From positions 7,588,836 through 7,652,835 of the forward strand of contig CM053328.1 in NCBI GenBank assembly GCA_028583605.1: a DNA stretch of 64,000 nt. The letters are read 5' to 3'. The notes below the pieces were generated by a model. The model saw only the letters and a program-made list of their open reading frames with translations. It was not told the DNA's origin and made no database searches. This document shows positions 32,879 to 44,800 of the stretch, piece after piece. A program made the translations under genes and the position numbers. The stretch comes from Dastarcus helophoroides (Eukaryota > Arthropoda > Insecta > Coleoptera > Bothrideridae). Within the stretch, counting starts at the first letter, position 1. Every line of letters begins with the position of its first letter.

Positions 32879-35800
32879 GTAAGATTCTATCTAATGCTCT
32901 ATATCTGGGTTTATTGCATGCTCCGTGACATTTCACTTCCGTGAAATTGGAAAGCCAGCAGACGTTAATATTGTTGTCGTTTTGATTCGTAAAAGTTTTT
33001 ACGAAAATTAATAAGCTCACCTGGATAAATTCTTTAGAATTCTAACACCGGGAGGAGCATCCATCTGAAGTGACTACGAAAACTACCACAGATCGCATAT
33101 CTGTTTTGTGGGTTGGTCGTGCCTGACTAGTTTTAAGGGGTACATCTGACGAAAATTTAATGGTTTGACGTAACATTTCTATCAATTTCGACAAGTGTCA
33201 CGTTTCATTCCTTTTGGTTTGGTTTTTCGCTGCGCCTCGAACAAATTGCGTTTTCCGTGATGCATTTTCCTGCTTGGCACCGTCAATCTATGACCCAAAA
33301 CATAGATTGTAAAGAGCTAGAGAATCAGAGGAATATCGTAAAGCGTTGTTCACCAATTTTTTTCGTTCACAGAATTTATATTTTCTGTAATTTTTGCGTA
33401 TTCTCGGTTTGGATGAAGTTAGAAGAAATTTCAATGTTATTATCAACAGAGCAAATATATCATTTTAAAAATTAACTTTCTGGTAATGAACAATTTTAAA
33501 GGGGTTTTAAATTTATAAAAATAAATTTTAAGTCTTGAAATTTATAATTAAATCTTTCTAACTTTCGTGACAGTGAGAATTTTAAGATAAAGTCGAATTC
33601 GTTATAAACAGTAGATTTTGAATTTCAAAGGTTTAGTTTTGGGAGAAAAGGCTAATAATTTCAAGTTTGAACCCCAAATGTTTAGAAAATCCTTGTTTTT
33701 ATTTGATGATTTTTTTTTCGTCGTTTTATCGTTACGAAAGTCGTCAGATATTGACACATTTGGTATAGACTTATAGACATGATTTAATAGTTTTTTTTAA
33801 TTATATTTATATCATGATTATGACGCATTGAGAAATTCAAGAAAATATGAATCATTTGTTATCATTTTCCATACTATCACGAAAATATTTTATTTATCAA
33901 AAAGTAGATAACCCGTCGGATGTGCTTACACGGAAATATAACTCGTATGAATATGATGCAAAGTTTTCACAATACCATTGTTTATTAATTATTTTGAAGA
34001 TAACTGAAATTTCAACTTCCTTCGATTCAATTTTGCATCCAGGCATCCCCGTAACTAGAACGGGAACTAATCTGCAAGAGAAAATTGCCTTTTCTGGAGT
34101 AATGCTAATGTAAACTTAAATATAAAAAAAGTCTTTTTGAAATTTCCCCTTTTAATATCGATATTCTTTAACATCGAAACCTCAAGAAGAAAATTAAAAA
34201 TCGAAAAGTGAACAAATTTCTAGGACTTTCGAGGCAAAATTGAAATCCCGGAAAACCTAAAAATTTCAAAAATTTATGAAAATTCTGTTTTTCTGGAAAT
34301 TTAAAACAATAAAAAGTCGAAAATTTTCAACAAAAAAATGAGTTTTACATTATAATTACGATTTTTCGGAAATTTGAACTTCAGATTTCGAGAATAAGAC
34401 GGAAGTTGGGCGAAAACCACCAATTTGACTACAAAAATAATAATTTTGAGTGTTTTGCCTTGAAATTACAAGTTTTTTTCTTAAGATTTGATTTTTTTGG
34501 GAATTTTACGTTTCTGAAATTTTCCACATTTTCAAAATTTCTTTTTTAAAAGTTTTTGTTTTAAAAAAAATCCACTTTTTTAAACCTAAAATTTAGGGTT
34601 CTTAGACCTTTTTGCATTTTTGAATCTTTTGGAAAGTCCGACTTTTTTGAAAATTTCGTTATCTCAATTTCTTTTCTCCAAAATGTAGGCTTTTTTTTTG
34701 AAAATGTTGACTTCATTTAAACATTTCCCCTTTATTTTCAAAATTTATACTTTATTTGTTAATTTCGATTTTTATGAAAATTCCTAGTCTCAAAATTTTT
34801 GTAAATTTCGACTTTTTTGAAAATCTCGACTTATTTAAAATTTCCACTTTTTCATAAAAGTTTGACATTGAACATTTCATTCTTATTTTTTTTTAAATTC
34901 CCACTTTTTCTGGAAATTTGTTTTTTTAGGAAGATTTGGACTTTTTCTCAAATTTCTGATTTTATAAAAAAATTAGTTTTTGATTTTTTTTTCGAAAAGT
35001 TCTACTTTTTTTAAGACTTTTGCCTTTTCTGAAAATTTGCGTTTTTCGAAAATTTCTGATTTCATAATTTCGATCGAATTTGATAATTTAGATCTTTCCT
35101 TAAAATGTCAAGTTTTTTTGAAAATTGTGATGTTTTTGTCGACATCTTGCATTTTTCTCGAAGATTTAGACTTCGCAATTTTCAACCTCTTCGAAATTTC
35201 GACTTTTTTAAAACTGCGACTTTTTCTAAAAACTTCGACTTTTTCTTAAAACTTCCGACTTCTTTATAAATTTGACTTCATTTGAAAAACTCAACCTTAT
35301 TTAAAAAATTCGACATTTCTTGAAGATTTATGTTTTTGAAAATCTCGACTTTTTGAAAAAGTCAACATTTTTTAAAAATTTTCGTATTCAAATTTCCATC
35401 TTTTTGACGGAACGAATTTGAACACAAGAATAAATTTGCATTTCGACTCGAAAACATTTAGTTTCGAAAAAACGGAAAATCGATAGCGAACATTGAAATT
35501 TTGCGAAAAAAGTCAAAAATTGAAAACGGAAGTTTAGAGGATGAAACTTGAAAAAGACGAATTTCGAATATTACATTGAATTTTGTTGAAAAAAATGTAA
35601 AACCTTGAACTTGAAATTTTGGAATTTTTAGCAAATTTTCGAAATTAAGAGGAAAAAATTAAAACTTTCGAAAAAATAAAAAGTCAAAATCTTTCTAGCG
35701 TGCAAAATTTGGAATTTAAGTCGATGAATAAAGAAAAAAGTAAAAATTGAGGTATTTCAATTGTTTTTATGAAATATCTTCCTTAAAGTTCCCAAATGTC

Positions 35801-38800
35801 TCTTGGACCAGCAAAGACAAAATAATTTTATACTAAAAAGTTTGGTATTTGATGGTTCATCAGTATCGCAGTTGTTTTCCCATGAAATGTTCTCTAAAAT
35901 TCGCAAATGTTGTCATGGAGGATCCTCTCTAAAATTCGCAAATATTGTCATGGAGGATCCTGATCCAAATAATTTTGAGCTAAAACGTGGAAAATTGGTA
36001 GTTCATCACTATTTCAATTGTTTTGCCACGAAACATTCTCTTCTTGGAGAGTCGTAGGTAAAATAATATTAGGTTAAAAAGTTGGCAAAATTTGCAAATG
36101 TTCTCCTGGAGAATCCTGATCAAAATAATTCTGAGCTAAACCGTTGGGTATTTAATAGTTCATCAGTATTTTAGTTGTTTGGTCACAAACAATTCTCTAA
36201 AATTCGCAAATGTGCTCTTGGAGATCCACTGTCAAGATAATGTTGTGTTAAAAGGTTGCGCTATTTGGTGGTTCATCAGTATTGCAGTTGTTTTCCCATG
36301 AAATCTTCTTTAAAATTCGCAAATGTTGTCATGGAGGTTCCTGATGTAAATAATTTTGAGCTAAAACGTTCGGCATTTAGTGGTTCATCAGTATTTCAAT
36401 TGTTTTGCCGCGAAACATTCTCTTCTTGGAGAGTCGTAGGTAAAATAATATTAGGTAAAAAAGTTGGCAAAATTTGCAAATATTCTCCTGGAGAATCCTG
36501 ATCAAAATAATTTTGAGCTAAACCGTTGGATGTTTAATAGTTCATCAGTATTTTAGTCGTTTGGTGACAAAAAATTCTCTAAAATTCGCAAATGTGCTCT
36601 TGGAGATCCACTGGCAAAATAATGTTGTGTTAAAAAGTTGTGCATTTGGTAGTTCATCAGTATTGCAGTTGTTTTCCCATGAAACCTTCTCTAAAATTCG
36701 CAAATGTTGTCATGGAGGTTCCTAATGTAAATAATTTTGTGCTGAAACGTTGGGCATTTAGTGGTTCATCAGTATTTTAATTGTTTTGCCACGAAATATT
36801 CTCTTCTTGGAGAATCGCGGGCAAAATAGTGTTACGTTAAAAAGTTGGCAAAATTCGCAAATGTTCTCATGGAGGAGTCTGATCAAAATAATGTTGAAGT
36901 AAAACGTTGGGTATTAATAGTTCATCAGTATCTCAGTTGTTTGACCATGAAAAATTCACTATAATTCGCAAATCTGCTCTTGGAGATCCTTAGGCAAAAT
37001 AATGTTGTGTTAAAAAGTTGTGTATTTGGTGCTTCATTAGTATTGCAGTTGTTTTCCCTTGAAATTTTCTCTAAAATTCGCAAATGTTGTCATGGAGGTT
37101 CCCGATGTAAATAATTTTGAGCTAAAACGTTGGGCATTTAATGGTTCATCAGTATTTTAATTGTTTTGCCACGAAATATTCTCTTGGAGAATGGCGGGCA
37201 AAATAGTGTTACGTTAAAAAATTGGCAAAATTCCCAAATGTTCTCATGGATGAGTCTGATCAAAATAATGTTGAGGTAAAACGTTGGATATTAATAGTTC
37301 ATCAGTATTTTAGTTGTTTGGGCACAAAAAATTCTCTAAAATTCGCAAAGGTGCTCTTGGAGATACACTGGCAAAATAATGTTGTGTTAAAAAGTTGTGC
37401 ATTTGGTGGTTCATCAGTATCGTAGTTGTTTTCCCATGAAATCTTCTCTAAAATTCGCAAATGTTGTCATGGAGGTTCCTGATGTAAATAATTTTGAGCT
37501 AAAACGTTAAGCATTTAGTGGTTCATTAGTATTTAATTGTTTTGCCACGAAATATTCTCCTCTTGGAGAATCGCGGGCAAAATAGTGTTATGTTAAAAAG
37601 TTGGCAAAATCCCCAAAGGTTCTCATTAAAGAGTCTGATCAAAATAATTTTGAGCTAAAACGTTGGGTATTTAATAGGTCATCGGTATTTCAGTTGTTTG
37701 GCCACGTAAATTCTCTATAATTTGCAAATGTGCTCTTGGAGATCCGTAGGCAACATAACGTTGTGTTAAAAAGTTTAGCATTTGGTGGTTTATCAGTATT
37801 GCAGTTGTTTTCCCATGAAATGTTCTCTAAAATTTGCAAATGTTGTCATGGAGGTTCCTGATGTAAATAATTTTAAACTAAAATGTTGGGCATTTAGTGG
37901 TTCATCAGTATTTTAATTGTTTTGCCAGGAAATATTCTCTTCTTGGAGAATCGCGGGCAAAATAATGTTATGTTATGTTAATTCAAGTTCTCATGAGGAT
38001 TGATCAAAATTTGTTTGAATTCTAAGTCATCTATTAATTCGCAAATGATCTCATAGAGGATCCTAATCAAAATAATTTTAAGGTATTTGATGATTCATCA
38101 GTCTTGCAGTTGTTTTTCCATGAAATCTTCTCTAAAATTCGCAAATGATGTCATGGATGAACCTGATCTAAATAATTTTGAGTTAAAACGTTGGAGGTTT
38201 GGTAGTTCATCAGTATTTTAATTGTTTTGCTGCAAAACATTCTCTTCTTGAAAAATCGTAGGTAAAATAGTGTCATGTTAAAAAGTTGGGTATTTGGTGG
38301 TTCATCTGGCTATGAAATCTCTAAAAAGCGCAAAAGTTCTCGAGAAGGATCCTGATTAAAATAATTTTGAGCTAAAGCTTTGGGTACCTAATAGTTCATT
38401 AGTATTTCAAAAGAAAAATTCTCTAAAATTCACGAATGTGCTCTTGGAGGAGTAGAGACAAAATATTTTGAAAAGTTGAGTATTTGGTGGTTCATCAGTA
38501 TTGCAGTTGTTTTCCGTAAATATTTTCTGCGAAGTTATTTATTTATATTCAAAATTTCGAAAGGAAAGTCAAAATTCTGAATTTCAAGAGGGAAATTAAG
38601 AAATGAAGCAAAAAATAAATGTTGAAAGCGTGAACTTGTACTTTGAGAAAAAAAAACATTAAAATCTTGATTCAAAAGCGAAAATTATGGAAAAGAAGAA
38701 ATTAAAGGTTTAAACTCGTTATGTTCATGCTAACAAGTAAAAGTCAAAGTTTAAACTTAAAGCTTCGAAAAAAACTGTCGAATTTAAAGTCGCTATTCTG

Positions 38801-41800
38801 CTATTGAAATTTTGTTAAAAAATTCTTGTATTATTCTGAAATTTTGAGAAAAAATTCGAAATTTTCAATTAGGAATCGAAATGTCTAAGAAATATTCAAT
38901 TTCCAAAAAAAAGTTATAAACAAAGGCAATAACTACAGATGTAAAAAATTCAAATTAAATTGAATTTTACAATTAACTTTTTAATTCAAATAAAATACTT
39001 TTTATTGAGTTTGTGAAAAAAGCCGGAATTTGAAAAATAACCCAAAATTTATATAAAATTGAGTTGACTATCAAAATTTCAAGACAAAGTCAAAATTAGG
39101 AAAGACTGCGACGCAATTTTAAAGAACAATGGAAAAAACGTTTGGTTTAAATCCAAAATATAAAAAAAAAATGACTTTAAACTTGAAATTTCAAAAAATG
39201 TCGTGCTTTAAAAGTGGAAATTAAAAAAAAATCAAAATCAAAAACTGTTGAGTTTACGATCAAAAAATTTCAAGGGACGGAAAACACCTACTTAAATTTC
39301 TACTCTCAGAATTTTGTGAAAATTAACTTAAAATTTCGAATACACATTTTGAAATTTAAAAAAGTATTAAAGCCAATTTCGAAAATTTCAAATTGTCCAA
39401 ATAAAAATTTAAAATAAAAAAGTGGATTGTTTGGAATGACATTCGACTAAAGGGTAGAATTTTTGAAAAAATGAAGATTAAGAAGAAATTCACGCTGCTG
39501 CTGCTTCGTACGATAAACAAAGAGAGAGTACCATATTTTTATGGAACAAATTCGAGTGATGCTTCATTACTTTAGTTGAAATACAGTACTTGTCTTGAAA
39601 CTTAGTTTCTCTCTGAAGATGACAGCTTGGCTGTCGAAACGCGTTAGAGCAACCTTGTTGTGTGTTTTTTAATCTTTCTTGGTTTCAAGGGACAAGTTCT
39701 GTATTTTAATTTTTGAAGATAACCAAGGACCAGTCCGTTCCATCAAACATTACTTTAGTTGATTTACTTAGGTAAAACATACATGTTTTATAAAACGTAC
39801 GCGCTTGTCTGGCCAATGTAACAACTTCTCACAAATTTCTAATAATTACTATTGCAAAAACTGACACTGAAGCGGTCATTGCCTCTGCAAGAACCGTCGC
39901 CGCCGTGAAAATCATTAGCATTGTGGCCTATTAATTAGTCTATCCTTCTGAAAATTGGCTAACGATTATTGTTTGGGATCTTACGTCTGTAAACATTTTA
40001 TTTTGCATACTTTTTTCGAACGTAGTGGCAACTACTTCGAAGAAATATCGTGAGCGCAACTAATACTTTAATTGTATCGTCTCATCGAGGTTTTTCGTCT
40101 TTTTTTTTTTGGCTTAAATAGACAAAGTTTTAAAGTTCCAATTACGTACTTTCTAGACGCGTGTCGAATGATTATCAGCTGCATCAGTTGTTTCCCAATT
40201 AATTTTTTCTGCTCCTATTCCAAGTATATTTTAATTATTAATAACAGTGCGAGTAAACATTTAAAGTTGAAAATAAAACTAAAAATAATGTTTGTCATTT
40301 TCGAAAACATAAATAAGCTCGTGTGCAAATAAGTATGGGGGGTTTATGGGTGGTATTTTGTAAGGAAGTGCGTTCAAGGTAAAGATTAATGAGTATTATT
40401 TGGTCGAATCGAACGTTATCTGTGGTATCATTTGTGGCACTACGTGTGTATTTAAAAAGATATTTGCGTGCCTCGTAGATGAACGATTTAAAATGATTCT
40501 TAAATTATTGGTCATCAACTATTACAACTTTCAGATCATTTGGCAAATATAATAGGAAGTATTAGGGTGTAACAAAATATGAAACACTATTACATGCCAT
40601 TTTGACTTACTTTGGGTTTGAGTTATTTTTTCCTCGTTATGCTATCATTGACCAGTTTTAAGAAGATTAATGTCTAATTACTATGATCTTGTTTCTGTTT
40701 GAAATACAATTCTTGTCCCCTGAAACCAAGAAAGATTAGAAAACGCAACAAACGCGTTATATTGATTAGAATTAGTATTTTTATTGTGTTTTTTTCCAGC
40801 GTTCATTGTTTTGGGACTTCAGTCAGAAATTTCATCTTAATTGGCTTTGTATTACACTATATTTCCCCTGTCTGCTTCTAAAAGTAATTTTATTCGTTCC
40901 CACTTGCCATATAATATCGATTAAATTTTAAATTAGAATAGTTAGCGATAACGTTAAATAGCCCGGTCGGTTTATGCGTTTGCATTTTTAGCCGACAACT
41001 AGATTGATACCTTGTTACTGTAATATCGAAGTCGATTGCCTTCATTGTACCAATCAAACCAGGCTCGCTGTTATGAGAACCGAAGAGTACTTTGGCGGGA
41101 GGTCAAGGTTCAAATTGATTCATTTGCTTCATAAGGATTCCGACCTTAGAGGTATCGCTGCCGCCATAACAATTAATTGTACGGTCGACTTGGACTTGAT
41201 TAAAATTTATAACATGCACTAGATGCAAGGTTATGTATTTATTGCGAATTTTCTGGAATAACGTTATTGTAGAAATTGTAGATCCGGTATAAATATAACA
41301 TGATTGGCAGTGCATCTTTGAAACGCAACAATATGTCGAGCAATAAAATTCGTTTTGTAACTCGTGGGTGTAATGAAGGACGCATTTTATTTTAAAGTTT
41401 TGAAAATCCCAATAATAGGCCCATCAAATATCGTAATATAAACATATTATGTCGAATCACAATTATTCCTTCATAGGAGCCATAAACAAATAGGTAATTT
41501 AATTAACACAAATTGATTTGCGACACAGGGAACCTGAAGTATTTTAGGAATTCGTGAAATGGTGTAATAGTTACATAAGTGGATTTAAATTTAACGCCAC
41601 CATATATGTGGTGTTTGGTATTAATTAGTCAATAATTGCATATGTATTTATGTATAACCATAAAGCCAACCTATTTAAGCAGGTGAGTTAGGTGAGACAT
41701 GATTCATTCTAAATAAACTATGACGTAAGATAAGTTGTTACTTTTACAGGTCAGGTTCTTTAGAAAGCGATATTCTAGAAAAATGAAAGACATAAAATGT

Positions 41801-44800
41801 TTTGGTTTTTTTGGTGCATGGATTTAATATTTTTGTTTTTTGTGATGTACTCCGTACTAGACAGGTTGGAATATTTGGTAGATTCTGAACTGGATTTGCT
41901 GATGATGGTCTCTGCTGGATGATAAAAAGAAAGACCTTGGATGAAATCATTGTTTATTATCTCTGTTCTACATTCGCATCACTTTTTAGTTATGTAGCAC
42001 TATGCCAATTGCATTTAAAATTCTCGTACGTATGCCCGATATTTACCGCAGTCAAATCGCAAATCATTTAATATCTAACTAATTAGCTTTAAATATGGGT
42101 GTTCCGAATGATTAGCTATTTTTTTTACTTTAAATATACGTATGTGACATAAAATAGCAACATTTTTATGTCGTGCGGCGCAATTGCGAAATAATATTTT
42201 AAATTATCTCTAATGATTAACTGGATTTTTGATATCAATAAAATAATTGCCTATTGTACCTGTATACCATTGATCATTTTATGATAATGTGTTTTTTTCA
42301 GTTGACAGGATATGGCTTTATAATTACGACATAAAACATATATTTTCTCGTATTCGTGTCTACCTTAAAGCCGATCCGTATCAACAAAAAGTTGTGTTCG
42401 ACTATTTGACACAAATAATGAGGTTACCTCCACGGTATTTGCCTATCTGATATGTCTTTGCCTTGAAATCAAAGATCTTAGTAGTGCATTTGAAGAGTAC
42501 CATGCAAACAATGGGTCGGTGGTACAACACACATAATAACTATTTACGTCTTAAACATATAATGTTAAAATTTTTTTTTAATTTCAAAACACATCGCACA
42601 ATATACTTTTTTATTGATGTGGATTCAGCTTTCGATAATACACATTTTATTATTGTTTGTAGTCAAAGTGGTCTACTATTAAAAAATCCGTCATTATGTT
42701 TTTTCCCGTATTAATTTCTTTTCGAACTATTGTAAATTAAATGAGAATTTTTTTAATCAATCTCACTAATGGTGACATAAAAACTTGTTGACTCATTCCT
42801 AGAGTATCTCATTTAATTTACATAGACTTAGGCGATTTTGTAAGAATTTAATCACATATTAGGAAGTAAACATTACAACAATAAGCGACACATATAACTT
42901 TTTCTATTCCTTAAGGCAATGCGTTTAGGTTTAGGATGTTACTTCGAACTAAAATTCCTTACGCAAAATAGAAATAAATCATTGATGCCTCAAAAAAGTC
43001 ATATTCTGCTGTTGCCGGTAGACATCAATAGAGTGGAATGATAAACTTTATTTACATTCGGATCGTGTACAAAATGATTGCGAGTCGGTGTTGTATTTTG
43101 GTGTGTAAATAAACACAAGTACTATGGTTATTTGTCACAATTACCAAATATTAAGGTCTCCCCGATTCAAATAGCCGATTTCTCTTCTTTCAATTATAAT
43201 TCTTAGCTTTCGTTCCTGTTGCTCTGGCTGATCATCGCAATCAAATTTTTAAGCAGCACGAAATTATGCCTAATAAAGTAATTGTTGCAATTGAAGAAGC
43301 AAGGGAAAATTACGTTCTTCAAATAATTTAGTAATATAAATATAATAATAACTGAAATTGGTAGGGTTCTCCTAGGCGTAGATATAAACTAGACCACCAG
43401 TCGCGAAAGTAGTATCTGGTTTTTGACTGATGGAATTATAAATCAAAAACATTCCTCAAGATTAGAACAAGAGGTAAAGTGTCTTGATTTTTAGGCTGGC
43501 AATGGAACGCTTCATAACAATCATGAATTTGTATCTCTCTTTTTTTCTTTCCCTCTTTTTTTCTCTCTTCCCATTTCCCCCTCAGTGTATTTTTCTTCTT
43601 TTCTATTTTCCTCCCTTTTTTCTTCTTTTCTTCTCTTCCTCTCTTCTCTTTTTCTTTTCCTCTCTTCTCTTCTCTCCTCTTCATTTCTTAGCTTCTCTTT
43701 TTTCTCTTTCCTTCTCTCCTTCTTTTCTCTTCTTCTCTCCTTCTCTTTTTTCTTTTATCCTTCTCTTCTTCCCTTCTGCTCTTCTTCCCGTCTTCTCTTC
43801 TTTTCTTTCCTTTTTCTCTTCTTCCCTTCTTATCTTCTTCCCTTCTTCTCTTCTTCTCTACTGCTCTTATTCTCTTCTTCCCTTCGTTTCTTCTCTTTTT
43901 CACTTCTTCTCTTCTTCCCTGCTTCTCTTTTCTTCTTCCTTACTTCTCTTATTCTCTTTTCCCCTTCTTCTCTTATTCTCTTTTCATCTTCTTTTCTTAT
44001 CTTCTGTTTTTTCTCTTTCCTTCTCTCCTTCTTTTCTCTTGTTTTCTCCTTCTTTTTTTTCTTTTATCCTTCTCTTCTTCCCTTATGCTCTTCTTCCCGT
44101 CTTCTCTTCTTTTCTTTCCTTTTTCTCCTCTTCCCTTCTTTGTTTTTCTTCTCCTCTCATGTTCTTCCCTTCCCGTCTTCTTTTCTTCTCTTCTTCTCTT
44201 TTTCACTTCTTCTTTTCTTTCCCTCTTTTCTTCTCTTCTTCTCTACTTATTATTTTCTTCCCTTCTTCTCTTATTCTCTTCGAATCTTCTCTTCTTCCTT
44301 TCTTTTTTTCTTTTGTTCCTTTCTTCCATTCATATTTTTTTCTCTTGTTCTCTTTTTTCTTCCCTTCTTCTCTTCTTCTCTTTTTCACTTTTTTTTCTTC
44401 CCCTTTTCTCTTCTCTTTTTCTCTACTTATTCTCTTCTTCCCTTCTTCTCCTATTCTCTTCGAATTTTCTCTTCTTCCCTCCTTCCATTTATCTCTTTTT
44501 CTCTTGTTCTCTGTTTTCTTCCCTTCTTCTTTTCTTATCTTTTTCTCTTCTTGCCGTCGTGTCTTCTCCCCTTGTTCCCTTCTTACTTCTTCTTCTTCTT
44601 TTTTCTCTTCTCTTCTTCTCTACTCTTCTCCACTTCCCTTCTTTTTTCTCTTCTTCTCTTGTTCTTTCTTCTCTGCTTCTTTTTTTTGATCTTCTCTTAT
44701 TTCCTTCTTCGTTCTTCTCTTATTTTCTTCTTTGTTCTTCTCTTATTTTCTTCTTCGTTCTTATCTTCTTTTCTTCTCTTCTTTGTTCTTCTCTTATTTT

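Noticed and set aside
35803..37425. Open frames of 67-84 codons with a recurring NNFELKR and VHQYF-like peptide
   Set aside because: The peptide repeats because the DNA is a satellite; other copies contain stops and there is no splice or start context.
41004..41222. Short open frame in NPC1 intron 1 with mixed amino-acid composition
   Set aside because: No family resemblance, no splice context and no second exon.
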